Below, one piece after another: positions 1 through 13,975 of a DNA stretch of 64,000 nucleotides (within the stretch, counting starts at the first letter, position 1; each line of letters begins with the position of its first letter). Under the pieces are notes generated by a model, which ran no database searches, was not told the DNA's origin, and saw only the letters and a program-made list of their open reading frames with translations. Where the stretch lies: contig JAFUUB010000082.1 of assembly GCA_017483985.1 (NCBI GenBank), positions 1 to 64,000 on the forward strand, in the 5' to 3' direction. The position numbers and the translations under genes were made by a program. The stretch is from Bacteroidales bacterium (lineage in GTDB: Bacteria > Bacteroidota > Bacteroidia > Bacteroidales > UBA932).

Positions 1-1457
1 AGGATTCCGGCGCAGCCTGCGATCTTCTCCTTGAGCGGGAGAAGTTCGGGAAGGACCTCTTCACCAAGCATCTCATTGATTATGTTGACATAGGTGCCGT
101 TGGTGATGTAGCGGATGGCCGCAACCACCTGCAGCTGGGTCGTACCTTCGTAGATGGAGACGATGCGGGCGTCGCGGAAAAGACGCTGGCACTTGTATTC
201 CATGATGAAACCGGAACCGCCGTGGACGGAGATGGCGTCGTAGGCGTTCTGGTTGGCATATTCGGAAGCCATACCCTTGCACAGCGGGGTGAAAGCGTCG
301 GCCAGGCGGGTGAACTTCTTGAGTTCGGCCTTCTCTTCGGCCTCGAGCTTGCGGTCGCGCTGGATGTCCTCCAGGGCCTTGTAGACGTCGACGTGGGCGG
401 CGGTATGGTAGAGCAGGGACCGGCTGGCGTCGAGCTTGGCCTTCATGCGGCTCAGCATGTCATAGACACCCGGGAAATGGTTGATGGTCTGGCCGAACTG
501 GGCACGCTCGGCGGCGTACTTGACCGCCTCATTATAAGCCTCCTGGCTAAGGCCGGTGCTCTGCGCACCGATACCCAGGCGGGCGCCGTTCATCAGGGCC
601 ATCACGTACTTGATCAGACCCATGCGGGTGCTGCCGCACAGTTCGGCGCGGGCATCCTTGTAGGTCAGTTCGCAGGTCGGGGAACCGTGGATACCGAGCT
701 TGTGCTCGATGTGGCGCACGTTGACGCCGCCCTGGCGCTTGTCATAGATGAACATGGACAGGCCGCGGCCGTCCTTGGTGCCTTCCTCGCTGCGGGCCAG
801 GACCAGGTGGATGTCGGAGTCGCCGTTGGTGATGAAACGCTTCACACCGTTCAGCAGCCAGCAGCCCTGCTCCTCGGAATACGTCGCCTTGAGCATGACG
901 CGCTGCAGGTCGGAACCGGCGTCCGGCTCGGTGAGGTCCATGGACATGGTCTCGCCGGCGCAGATGCGCGGGATGAATTTCTGGCGCTGCTCCTCGCTGC
1001 CAAACTCATAGAGGGTCTCGGCGCAGCTCTGCAGGCTCCAGATGTTCTGGAAGGAAGCGTCGGCGGCGGAGATGACCTCGCTGGCCATGCTGAAGACGAC
1101 CTCCGGGCAGTTCAGGCCGCCGTAGCGGCGGGGCATGGTGACACCCCACAGGCCGGCATGCGTGGCCGCCTGCATGTTCTCCTTGGTCTTCTCCGCATAG
1201 ATCATGCGGCCGTTCTCCAGGTGCGGTCCCTCAAGGTCGACGTCCTCGGAATTCGGGGCGATCGTGTTGGCCGCGACGTCGCCCGTGATCTCGAGCAGAC
1301 GCTTGTAGTTCTCGATGCAGTCCTCGTGGTCGACGGGGGCCTCGGGATAGGTATCCTTGTCAGCGAAATTGCGTTCCTTCAGTTCGACGATCCGCTTCAT
1401 GAGCGGGTGCTCCAGGTAGAAGGCAATCTCCGGATGGTCAGTATAATAATTTGCCAT
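1..1457 (-). CDS. acyl-CoA dehydrogenase, C-terminus cut by window edge
   Basis: This is a flavin-dependent acyl-CoA dehydrogenase that should pass electrons from acyl-CoA oxidation to the ETF encoded just upstream. The reading frame starts at ATG 1457 (MANYYTDHPEIAFYLEHP) and runs off the left edge, so at least 485 residues are present and the C-terminus is missing. Family landmarks are visible: a flavin/substrate segment with MSMDLTEPDAGSDLQ, an ITNGDSDIHLVLARSEEG strand, and the C-terminal helical part with QFGQTI and VHGGSGFIMEY followed by RIVSIYEGTTQLQ. The N-terminal extension before the usual catalytic domain is typical of the long Bacteroidales form. It lies 11 bases after etfA and is the third gene of the etfB-etfA-acd operon. 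The family is certain; substrate chain length cannot be told. Confidence 0.9.
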   Translation of the reverse strand, partial: MANYYTDHPEIAFYLEHPLMKRIVELKERNFADKDTYPEAPVDHEDCIENYKRLLEITGDVAANTIAPNSEDVDLEGPHLENGRMIYAEKTKENMQAATHAGLWGVTMPRRYGGLNCPEVVFSMASEVISAADASFQNIWSLQSCAETLYEFGSEEQRQKFIPRICAGETMSMDLTEPDAGSDLQRVMLKATYSEEQGCWLLNGVKRFITNGDSDIHLVLARSEEGTKDGRGLSMFIYDKRQGGVNVRHIEHKLGIHGSPTCELTYKDARAELCGSTRMGLIKYVMALMNGARLGIGAQSTGLSQEAYNEAVKYAAERAQFGQTINHFPGVYDMLSRMKAKLDASRSLLYHTAAHVDVYKALEDIQRDRKLEAEEKAELKKFTRLADAFTPLCKGMASEYANQNAYDAISVHGGSGFIMEYKCQRLFRDARIVSIYEGTTQLQVVAAIRYITNGTYVNIINEMLGEEVLPELLPLKEKIAGCAGI

Positions 1458-1468
1458 GGCTTTCGGGT

Positions 1469-2491
1469 TTACTTGGAATTCTGCTTGTAATACTTGATCA
1501 TCTTCGGGATGACCTCCTCGACGGTACCGACGATGACGTAGTCGGCGATCTTGTTGATCGGGGCATCCGGATCGGAGTTGACGCTGATGATGATCTTGCT
1601 GTCCTGCATGCCGGCGATGTGCTGGATCTGGCCGCTGATACCGCAGGCGATGTAGACCTTCGGATGGACGGTCACGCCGGTCTGGCCGATCTGGCGGTCA
1701 TGGTCGCAGAAGCCTGCATCCACGGCGGCGCGGCTGGCGCCGACCTCGGCGTGGAGGACCTTGGCCAGGTCGAAGAGCATGTCGAAGCCTTCCTTGCTGC
1801 CCATGCCGTAGCCACCAGCCACGACGATCGGAGCGCCCTTGAGGTTGTGCTTGGCAGCCTCGACATGGTGGTCGAGCACCTTGACGACATAGGCCTCCGG
1901 GGACACATACTTGGAGACTTCCGGATAGACGACCTCACCGAGGGCCTTGCCCTCATAGACGGCCTTCTGCATGACGCCCGAGCGGACCGTCGCCATCTGC
2001 GGGCGGTGCTCCGGATTGACGATGGTGGCCACGATGTTGCCGCCGAATGCCGGACGGATCTGGTACAGCAGGTTGTCGTAGTGCTGCTTGGTCTTGACAT
2101 CGTCGAAGGAACCGATTTCGAGCTCGGTGCAGTCGGCGGTCAGGCCGCTGGTCAGGGAAGAGGACACGCGCGGGCCCAGGTCACGGCCGATGACGGTCGC
2201 ACCCATCAGGCAGATCTGCGGCTGCTCCTCCTTGAAGAGGTTCACGAGGATGTCGGTATGCGGGGCGGAAGTATACGGGAAAAGATCCTTGCCGTCGAAG
2301 ACGAAGAGCTTGTCCACGCCATAGGGAAGGATCTGGTCCTCCACCTTGCCCTTGATACCGGTACCGGCCACGACGGCGTGCAGCTGAACGCCCAGCTCAT
2401 TGGCGAGCTTGCGGCCTTTGGTCAATAACTCCTGGGAGACTTCGGCAACGGTCGTGCCTTCGATCTCGCAATATACAAATACGTTGTTCAT
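1469..2491 (-). CDS. etfA: electron transfer flavoprotein alpha subunit
   Basis: This is the FAD-binding alpha subunit of electron transfer flavoprotein, 340 residues, partner of EtfB and electron acceptor for the adjacent acyl-CoA dehydrogenase. The N-terminal ETF domain begins MNNVFVYCEIEGTTVAEVS. The C-terminal FAD domain shows VVAGGYGMGSKEGF and the family signature GISGQIQHIAGM, followed by INKIADYVIVGTVEEVIP near the end. The start at 2491 was preferred over an in-frame ATG 20 codons upstream because the upstream residues are not ETF-like and overlap etfB. The gap to etfB is four bases, implying one transcript. The stop is TAA. Complete and normal in length. Confidence 0.95.
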   Translation of the reverse strand: MNNVFVYCEIEGTTVAEVSQELLTKGRKLANELGVQLHAVVAGTGIKGKVEDQILPYGVDKLFVFDGKDLFPYTSAPHTDILVNLFKEEQPQICLMGATVIGRDLGPRVSSSLTSGLTADCTELEIGSFDDVKTKQHYDNLLYQIRPAFGGNIVATIVNPEHRPQMATVRSGVMQKAVYEGKALGEVVYPEVSKYVSPEAYVVKVLDHHVEAAKHNLKGAPIVVAGGYGMGSKEGFDMLFDLAKVLHAEVGASRAAVDAGFCDHDRQIGQTGVTVHPKVYIACGISGQIQHIAGMQDSKIIISVNSDPDAPINKIADYVIVGTVEEVIPKMIKYYKQNSK

Positions 2492-2495
2492 ACGC

Positions 2496-3365
2496 CTAAC
2501 CGATAATCTTTTCGTCCAACAATTCCTTGATGAGGCCCTCGACGTCGGCATCGGCGCCGGTCAGGGTCTTGCTCTCCTTCGCCTGGAAGACGATGTTCTG
2601 CACCGTCTTGACCTTGGTCGGGGAACCGGCGAGACCGCACTGGTTCGGATCGCCGTCGACGTCGGCTACGCTCCACTGGTTGAGCGTCAGGTACGGACGC
2701 CCGGCATAGAGATCCGCGCGCGGATCGTCTTCGGGACGCTCCATCGGGCAGGTCGCATATTTGTACTTCATGACGAGTTTCGCATTCTGCGGGCGGCACG
2801 GGGCGGCGCTGCCGTTGACGGTAATCAGCACCGGCAGCGGGACCTGGACGGTCTCCACGCCGCCGTCGATGTGGCGGCGGATGGTGGCCACGCCATTTTC
2901 AATACCGAGGATCTCCTCGGCATAGGTCACCTGGTTGAGCCCGAGTTTCTGGGCAACCTGCGGGCCGACCTGGGCGGTATCGCCGTCGATGGCCTGGCGG
3001 CCGCCGAGCACGATGTCCACGTCGCCGATCTTCTTGATGGCGGTGGCAAGGGCATAGGAGGTAGCGAGGGTATCGGCGCCTGCGAAGAGGCGGTCGGTCA
3101 GGAGCCAGCCCGTATCGGCACCCCGGTAAAGGCTCTGGCGTATGATTTCCCCGGCGCGGGGCGGGCCCATGGTGAGCACGCCGACGGTGGATCCGGGATT
3201 CTGTTCTTTCAGTCTGAGCGCCTGCTCGAGGGCATTCAGGTCATCGGGGTTGAAGATGGCCGGAAGGGCGGCACGGTTGACCGTTCCTTCGGGGGTCATG
3301 GCATCTTTCCCCACGTTGCGGGTGTCCGGCACTTGCTTGGCCAGGACCACAATTTTCAAACTCAT
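2496..3365 (-). CDS. etfB: electron transfer flavoprotein beta subunit
   Basis: This is the AMP-binding beta subunit of electron transfer flavoprotein, 289 residues, first gene of the etfB-etfA-acyl-CoA dehydrogenase operon. The sequence opens MSLKIVVLAKQVPDTRNVG, typical of EtfB, and contains the VLGGRQAIDGDTAQVGPQVA stretch of the adenine nucleotide-binding region and the TYAEEI recognition-loop area. The start at 3365 was chosen because the in-frame extension to 3476 is not conserved in character and lies across the predicted promoter. The stop is TAG. A complete -33/-7 promoter is visible at 3447-3477, giving a leader of about 75 bases that contains an inverted repeat. Confidence 0.95.
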   Translation of the reverse strand: MSLKIVVLAKQVPDTRNVGKDAMTPEGTVNRAALPAIFNPDDLNALEQALRLKEQNPGSTVGVLTMGPPRAGEIIRQSLYRGADTGWLLTDRLFAGADTLATSYALATAIKKIGDVDIVLGGRQAIDGDTAQVGPQVAQKLGLNQVTYAEEILGIENGVATIRRHIDGGVETVQVPLPVLITVNGSAAPCRPQNAKLVMKYKYATCPMERPEDDPRADLYAGRPYLTLNQWSVADVDGDPNQCGLAGSPTKVKTVQNIVFQAKESKTLTGADADVEGLIKELLDEKIIG

Positions 3366-3419
3366 ATCGTTTGGTTTTAATAATACGTCTAACCAAAGGG
3401 CCGCCGTTACATAAAAAAT

Positions 3420-3447
3420 GCAAGTCGGACGGCAGTTTCCAACTTGC
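3420..3447 (-). repeat. inverted repeat over the etfB transcription start
   Basis: On the minus strand a 10-base arm (3438-3447, GCAAGTTGGA) pairs with 3420-3429 (TCCGACTTGC) with one G-T wobble, and is followed by a run of six T (complement of 3413-3418). It resembles a terminator hairpin, but its first arm starts at the last base of the -7 element, so a transcript begun near 3440 would lack most of that arm. An operator is as likely as an attenuator; this is inference. Confidence 0.4.
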
Positions 3448-3477
3448 AAATTTACACTATTTTTTGAATCCGGCAAA
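3447..3477 (-). promoter_or_regulatory. promoter of etfB-etfA-acd operon
   Basis: Read on the minus strand this is TTTG (3474-3477), 19 bases, then TAAATTTG (3447-3454). It matches the Bacteroidetes housekeeping promoter TTTG-N19/20-TAnnTTTG. Transcription would start near 3440. Confidence 0.7.
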
Positions 3478-3496
3478 ATGCCGGAAACCCAGATTC

Positions 3497-4840
3497 CTAG
3501 TAGCGGTTCAGCGGACGGCCGGAGGTCATCATATGGACCTTGCGGACCACTTCGTCGACGACGGCCTTGTGGGCCTCGCGCTCGGCGAGCTGCTCCGCCG
3601 TAGGCTCTTTCGCCGTCAGGGCGGCGACATGGGCCGATGCGGAAGAGAGGACGGTGTCGATCAGGTCGACGATGTCGACCATGTCCTTCTCCACGAAACC
3701 GCGGGAGGTGATGGCCGGGGTACCGACACGCAGACCGCTGGTCGCGAAGGCGCTGCGGCTGTCGAACGGGACCATGTTCTTGTTGACGGTGATGTCGGCC
3801 CGGACCAGTTCCTTCTCGGCGACGCGGCCGTTCAGATCCGGGAACTTCGTACGCAGGTCGATGAGCATCAGATGGTTGTCCGTACCGCCGGAAATGACTT
3901 TATAACCCCGTGCGATGAACTCGTCGCACATGGCCTTGGCGTTGGACATGACCTGCTGCTGGTACTGCACGAACTCCGGCTGCATGGCCTCATAGAAGGC
4001 GACGGCCTTGGCGGCGATGACATGCTCGAGCGGACCGCCCTGGATGCCCGGGAAAACGCTGGAATTGAGGATGGCGCTCATCTTCTTGATCTCGCCCTTC
4101 GGGGTGGTCAGGCCCCACGGGTTGTCGAAGTCCTTGCCCAGCAGGATGATGCCGCCGCGCGGACCGCGCAGGGTCTTGTGGGTGGTGGAGGTCACGATGT
4201 GCGCATATTTCACAGGGTTCTTCAGCAGGCCCGCGGCGATCAGGCCGGCGGTGTGGGCCATGTCGATCCACAGCAGGGCACCCACCTTGTCTGCAATGGC
4301 GCGCATGCGCTCGTAATCCCATTCGCGGGAGTAGGCAGAGGCGCCGCCGATGATCAGTTTCGGCTTGCACTCGAGGGCCTTGCGCTCCATTTCGTCATAA
4401 TCGACGCGACCGGTCTCGGGATCCAGGCCGTAGGCGACCGGATGGTAGAGGATGCCGGAGGCGTTGACCGGGGAGCCGTGGGTCAGGTGACCGCCCATGG
4501 ACAGGTCGAGGCCCATGAAGGTGTCGCCCGGCTTGAGGCAGGCCATGATGACAGCCATGTTGGCCTGGGCGCCGGAATGCGGCTGCACGTTGGCATATTC
4601 TGCGTCATAGATCTTGCAGAGGCGGTCGATGGCCAGCTGCTCGATCTGGTCCACGACCTCGCAACCGCCGTAGTAGCGCTTGCCGGGGTAGCCTTCTGCG
4701 TATTTATTGGTGCAGATGGAGCCCATGGCTTCCATGACCTGGTCGGACACATAGTTCTCGGAGGCAATCAGTTCGAGTCCGGAGGACTGACGGTCCCTTT
4801 CTTTCTTGATCAGGTCGAAAATCTGAAGATCCTGTTTCAT
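3497..4840 (-). CDS. glyA: serine hydroxymethyltransferase
   Basis: This PLP enzyme converts serine and tetrahydrofolate to glycine and methylene-tetrahydrofolate in the cytoplasm. The 447-residue protein shows the classic N-terminus [20 protein letters not shown], the [15 protein letters not shown] substrate loop, and the Schiff-base lysine at about residue 222 in [14 protein letters not shown]. The C-terminal motif [11 protein letters not shown] is intact. It is somewhat longer at the C-terminus than many bacterial GlyA proteins. The stop is TAG. It is monocistronic, divergent from the RNA methylase gene, with a -7 element at 4916-4923 and a leader of about 70 bases. Confidence 0.97.
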   Translation of the reverse strand: MKQDLQIFDLIKKERDRQSSGLELIASENYVSDQVMEAMGSICTNKYAEGYPGKRYYGGCEVVDQIEQLAIDRLCKIYDAEYANVQPHSGAQANMAVIMACLKPGDTFMGLDLSMGGHLTHGSPVNASGILYHPVAYGLDPETGRVDYDEMERKALECKPKLIIGGASAYSREWDYERMRAIADKVGALLWIDMAHTAGLIAAGLLKNPVKYAHIVTSTTHKTLRGPRGGIILLGKDFDNPWGLTTPKGEIKKMSAILNSSVFPGIQGGPLEHVIAAKAVAFYEAMQPEFVQYQQQVMSNAKAMCDEFIARGYKVISGGTDNHLMLIDLRTKFPDLNGRVAEKELVRADITVNKNMVPFDSRSAFATSGLRVGTPAITSRGFVEKDMVDIVDLIDTVLSSASAHVAALTAKEPTAEQLAEREAHKAVVDEVVRKVHMMTSGRPLNRY

Positions 4841-4915
4841 AGTTATTGTTTCAGCGTTTATTTAATGATTATTCTCGCTTGGTGTCTCTTGCATAAAAAG
4901 TCGCCTGAGGACCGA

Positions 4916-4923
4916 CAAATATA
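4916..4923 (-). promoter_or_regulatory. -7 element of glyA
   Basis: The minus strand reads TATATTTG, a perfect TAnnTTTG match, about 75 bases before the glyA start. No convincing -33 TTTG at the proper spacing was found. It sits back to back with the -7 element of the divergent methylase gene. Confidence 0.55.
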
Positions 4924-4934
4924 CGAAAAAAATC

Positions 4935-4942
4935 TACCTTTG
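4935..4942 (+). promoter_or_regulatory. -7 element of the SpoU-type methylase gene
   Basis: TACCTTTG matches TAnnTTTG and lies 21 bases before the ATG at 4964, leaving a leader of about 15 bases. Confidence 0.55.
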
Positions 4943-4963
4943 CATATCCCAAAGACAGATTTT

Positions 4964-5494
4964 ATGAAGGACCGGAAACTGCTCAACATCGAACTCGGAC
5001 GCGTCACTGCGCAGCAATACAAAGAATTGCCCGGATCGGGGATCGCCGTCGTGCTGGACAACGTGCGCAGCGCCCACAACGTGGGCTCCGCTTTCCGCAG
5101 CAGCGACGCCTTCAAAATCGACAAGATCTGGCTTTGCGGCATCTGCGCCACCCCGCCCTCGGCGGAGATCCACAAGTCGGCCCTCGGCGCCGAAGACAGC
5201 GTCCCGTGGGAACATGCGGACGACACCCTGGAGGCCGTCCGCCGGCTCCGGGAAGAGGGCTACACCCTCGTGGCCGTCGAGCAGACCGTCCGCTCCGTCA
5301 AGTTGGATGCCTTCCGGCCGGCCCCGGATACCAAATATGCCGTAGTCTTCGGAAACGAAGTCGACGGCGTCCGCCAGGACGTCGTCGACGCATGTGATTT
5401 CTCGCTGGAAATTCCGCAGGACGGTACCAAGCACTCCCTCAACGTCTCCGTCTCGGTCGGCGTGATCCTCTGGCACCTGCGGCTCTTCCGCTAG
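4964..5494 (+). CDS. TrmH/SpoU-family RNA 2'-O-methyltransferase
   Basis: This 176-residue protein is a SPOUT-class SAM-dependent methylase of tRNA or rRNA ribose. All three SpoU motifs are present: motif 1 in LDNVRSAHNVGSAFRSSDAF, motif 2 in YAVVFGNEVDGV, and motif 3 in HSLNVSVSVGVILW, which form the knotted cofactor site. It is short, lacking an N-terminal substrate-binding domain, like many Bacteroidales TrmH-type proteins. The ATG at 4964 was chosen because it follows the -7 element directly; the long in-frame upstream extension is antisense to glyA. The TAG stop abuts the TAG stop of the convergent lacZ-like gene with no spacer. The exact nucleotide target cannot be told. Confidence 0.9.
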   Translation: MKDRKLLNIELGRVTAQQYKELPGSGIAVVLDNVRSAHNVGSAFRSSDAFKIDKIWLCGICATPPSAEIHKSALGAEDSVPWEHADDTLEAVRRLREEGYTLVAVEQTVRSVKLDAFRPAPDTKYAVVFGNEVDGVRQDVVDACDFSLEIPQDGTKHSLNVSVSVGVILWHLRLFR

Positions 5495-11235
<5,741 letters not shown>

Positions 11236-11238
11236 ACG

Positions 11239-11991
11239 CTACCAATTCTTTTCCTTCTGCCGCGACTTGGCGGCTTCCGCCTCAGCCTTTTTCACTTTCT
11301 CCTGCGTTTCCTTTTCCTTGGCCTGGATGGCCTGGAGCATCTGCTGGGCCTGCTGGGGGGAGATCTTCACCGGTTGCTGGCCTTGACCCTGGTTCTGGTC
11401 CTGATCCTGCTGATCCTGGTTCTGCTGATCCTGGTTTTGGTTCTGATCCTGGTTTTGGTTTTGGTTTTTGTTCTGATCCTGGTTCTGCTGGTCCTGGTTT
11501 TGATCCTGATTCTGGTCTTGGTTCTGGTCCTGACCGCCTCCGCCGCCTTCCTGGTCCTGCTGCATCAACTTGGCATAGGCCAGGTTTTCCTTGGCCTCCA
11601 TGTCTCCCGGATTGCGGAGCAGCACCTGCTGGAAAGCCTGGATCGCCGTATTCCAGTCCTGCTGGGCCAACGCGCAGTCGCCCAGGTTAAAATAATAGTC
11701 CGGGGCATTCGGGGACAGCGGAGCCGCCTGGGCGATCTTCTGCAACTGGGCGGCCGCCTCCTGGGCGTTCCCCTGCCGATACAGGGTGCTTGCCAGGTTA
11801 TAGTTGGCCGCGAAGGAAGTGGAATCCTTGACCAGCGCCTTGCGGTAGCTGATATCCGCCTCCTTATAGTCTTCCTTCCGGAACTGCCGGTTGCCGCGGC
11901 GCACGTCCCGCTTGTCCACCTGTGCGGAAGCCGCCAGGCAGGCCAGCAGGCCCAAGGCCGTCAGCATATATCTCAGACTCTTCATTTTCAT
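11239..11991 (-). CDS. batC: BatC, TPR protein with Gln/Asn/Asp-rich tail
   Basis: This 250-residue protein has a signal peptide (LTALGLLACLAASAQ), three or four TPR units (FAANYNLASTLYRQG, PDYYFNLGDCALAQ and similar) at about 30-145, and then roughly 60 residues of low-complexity QDQNQ repeats before a charged C-terminal helix. In the B. fragilis Bat operon the TPR partner between BatB and BatD is BatC; position and content agree. It probably serves as a periplasmic scaffold for the VWA proteins BatA and BatB. The start overlaps the batB stop by four bases. The stop is TAG. The length of the repeat tract may vary between strains. Confidence 0.85.
   Translation of the reverse strand: MKMKSLRYMLTALGLLACLAASAQVDKRDVRRGNRQFRKEDYKEADISYRKALVKDSTSFAANYNLASTLYRQGNAQEAAAQLQKIAQAAPLSPNAPDYYFNLGDCALAQQDWNTAIQAFQQVLLRNPGDMEAKENLAYAKLMQQDQEGGGGGQDQNQDQNQDQNQDQQNQDQNKNQNQNQDQNQNQDQQNQDQQDQDQNQGQGQQPVKISPQQAQQMLQAIQAKEKETQEKVKKAEAEAAKSRQKEKNW
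11390..11545 (-). repeat. low-complexity QDQNQ-coding repeat in batC
   Basis: About 150 bases of imperfect CTGGTTCTGATC units (plus-strand view) encode alternating Gln, Asp and Asn. The tract is in frame within batC and is prone to slippage. Confidence 0.8.
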
Positions 11992-12992
11992 TCAAACAGT
12001 TTCTTTTTGGGACGGCGTTCCCCGATCAGCATTTCCAGCACCAGCAGGGCCAGGGCAATGCCGAAGAAATACATGTAACGCTCGTCATATTCCTCGAAGA
12101 CGACGGAATTAAACTCTTCCGCCTCCATCTTCCGGATATCGTCGATCACAGGGTTCAGGCCGAATTCCTCATTGCCGGCATGGACATAGGCACCGTTCCC
12201 GGCCTGGGCGATCTCACGGAGGGCTTCCTCATCCAGACGGGTCACTACGATCTCACCGCCACGATCCCGCAGCAGTTCCCCGTCCATCGGAATCGGCTGT
12301 CCCTGGGCGGAACCGACGCCGATCGTATAGACCCGCACGCCCATTTCGGCAGCCGTCCTGGCCGCTTCGACAGGGTCGTCTTCGTGGTTCTCGCCATCGG
12401 TGATCACAATGACGGCGCGGCTCTTCTCACTCTCGGCGCTGAAACCCTTGACGGCCGTCAGGATGGCATCGCCGATGGCGGTTCCCTGTACGGGCACTGA
12501 TTCGGTCGAGATGCTGTTCATGAACATCTTGGCCGACACGTAATCGGTCGTGATCGGAAGCTGGACAAAGGACGATCCGGCGAACACGATCAGGCCGATG
12601 CGGTCTTCCTGCAAGCGGTCGACGATGCGGGAAATCGCCAGTTTGGCCCGCTCCAGCCGGTTCGGGGAATAATCCTGGGCCAGCATGGAGTTCGAGACGT
12701 CCAGGCAGATGATGACCTCCGCTCCCTTGGTTTTCCGCTCGCTGAGTTTGGCGCCGATCTGCGGCCGGGCCAGGCCCAGGACGAAAAACAGGAAAGCCAG
12801 GCTGAACAGGATGACGCGGATCCAGCCCTTCGCTCCGGACCAGGAAGGCATCAGCCCGTCCACGAGCGCCTCATCCCCGAATTTGCGGATCCGGCGGCGG
12901 CGCAGGGTACGGACCACGGCGTACAGTACCGGGAAGGCCGGGACGAGCAGCAGCAGCCAAAGGTATTGATAATGTGCAAAGAAATAAACCAT
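11988..12992 (-). CDS. batB: BatB, membrane-anchored VWA domain protein
   Basis: This 334-residue inner-membrane protein has two N-terminal membrane spans (YLWLLLLVPAFPVLYAVV and VILFSLAFLFFVLGLA), a von Willebrand A domain with the metal-binding motif DVSNS at residues 98-102, and a C-terminal span (YMYFFGIALALLVLEMLI). The orientation matches the Bat proteins of Bacteroides, which together with MoxR and DUF58 partners affect oxygen tolerance and envelope stress. It overlaps batA by one base and batC by four, so the genes are translationally coupled. It is a paralogue of the adjacent BatA. Confidence 0.9.
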   Translation of the reverse strand: MVYFFAHYQYLWLLLLVPAFPVLYAVVRTLRRRRIRKFGDEALVDGLMPSWSGAKGWIRVILFSLAFLFFVLGLARPQIGAKLSERKTKGAEVIICLDVSNSMLAQDYSPNRLERAKLAISRIVDRLQEDRIGLIVFAGSSFVQLPITTDYVSAKMFMNSISTESVPVQGTAIGDAILTAVKGFSAESEKSRAVIVITDGENHEDDPVEAARTAAEMGVRVYTIGVGSAQGQPIPMDGELLRDRGGEIVVTRLDEEALREIAQAGNGAYVHAGNEEFGLNPVIDDIRKMEAEEFNSVVFEEYDERYMYFFGIALALLVLEMLIGERRPKKKLFE

Positions 12993-13975
12993 TACGGCAG
13001 CCTCCTCAAGAATAGTTTGACCAACAGTTCAGCCAGCAGCAAGAGCAAGGCGGCCAGCGCATACTTCGGGAAAAGTTCCTTGTAGACCGGGAAACTGTCC
13101 ACGGTCGTACGGGCTTTTTCCATCTGGTTGATTTCGGAATAGATCTCAGCCAGTTTCGTATTGTCCGTGGCCCGGAAGTACCGGCCGCCGGTCGTCTCGG
13201 CGATCTGCTTGAGCAGCGCCTCGTCGATCTCGACCTGCATGTCCTGCAGCTGGACGCCAAACGGGGTGATGACCGGATACGGGGCCATGCCGTTGGCACC
13301 GACGCCGATGGTATAGACCCGCACGCCGAAGGTCTTGGCGATCTCCGCCGCGGTCTCCGGAGCGACCTCGCCCCGGTTGTTGACGCCGTCGGTCAGCAGG
13401 ATGACCACCCGGCTTTTCGCATCGGAATCTTTCATGCGACCCACGGCCGTCGCCAGGCCGTTGCCGATGGCGGTACCGTCTTCAATCAGGCCGGTTTCAA
13501 TGTCTTTCATCAAGTTGATCAGGGTCGCCCGGTCCGTCGTCAACGGACACTGGGTATAGCTTTCACCGGCAAAGACGACGATGCCCATCCGGTCGGAAAT
13601 CCGCTGTCCGATGAATTCGATGGCGATGTCCTTGGCCGCGCTGATCCGGTCCGGCTTGAAGTCCCGGGCCAACATGGACGTCGACACGTCCATGGCCAGC
13701 ACGATGTCGATGCCTTCCGTGTCCACCTTCTCCATCTCCGTGGAAGAACGCGGACGGGCCAGGCAAATGATAATCAGCGCCAGCGCCGCTTCCCGAAGCA
13801 GGAAAGGCAGATGGCGGACCACCGACAGGACGGTGCCGCCGACGGCTTCCCAGGGTTGCAGGGTCGAAGCCCGGAAATGCGGCCGGCGGCCGGAAACCTC
13901 CAGCCAGATGTAGCGGACCAGCAGCAGGACGGGAATGGCCAGCAGCCAAAGAAGGGCGGGATACTCAAAGAACAT
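12992..13975 (-). CDS. batA: BatA, membrane-anchored VWA domain protein
   Basis: This 327-residue protein is the first VWA protein of the Bat operon. It has two N-terminal membrane spans, the domain core with metal site DVSTS at residues 96-100, a second metal ligand region near TAIGNGLATAVGRMK, and a C-terminal membrane span (KYALAALLLLLAELLVKLFL). The start ATG at 13975 lies inside the end of the upstream gene (11-base overlap), and the stop shares one base with batB. It is expected to work with the MoxR ATPase encoded five genes upstream in the transcript. Confidence 0.9.
   Translation of the reverse strand: MFFEYPALLWLLAIPVLLLVRYIWLEVSGRRPHFRASTLQPWEAVGGTVLSVVRHLPFLLREAALALIIICLARPRSSTEMEKVDTEGIDIVLAMDVSTSMLARDFKPDRISAAKDIAIEFIGQRISDRMGIVVFAGESYTQCPLTTDRATLINLMKDIETGLIEDGTAIGNGLATAVGRMKDSDAKSRVVILLTDGVNNRGEVAPETAAEIAKTFGVRVYTIGVGANGMAPYPVITPFGVQLQDMQVEIDEALLKQIAETTGGRYFRATDNTKLAEIYSEINQMEKARTTVDSFPVYKELFPKYALAALLLLLAELLVKLFLRRLP

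Noticed and set aside
3470..3484. Terminator for glyA
   Set aside because: CCGGCAAAATGCCGG is a short hairpin but lacks a T run on the minus strand and overlaps the -33 element of the etf promoter.
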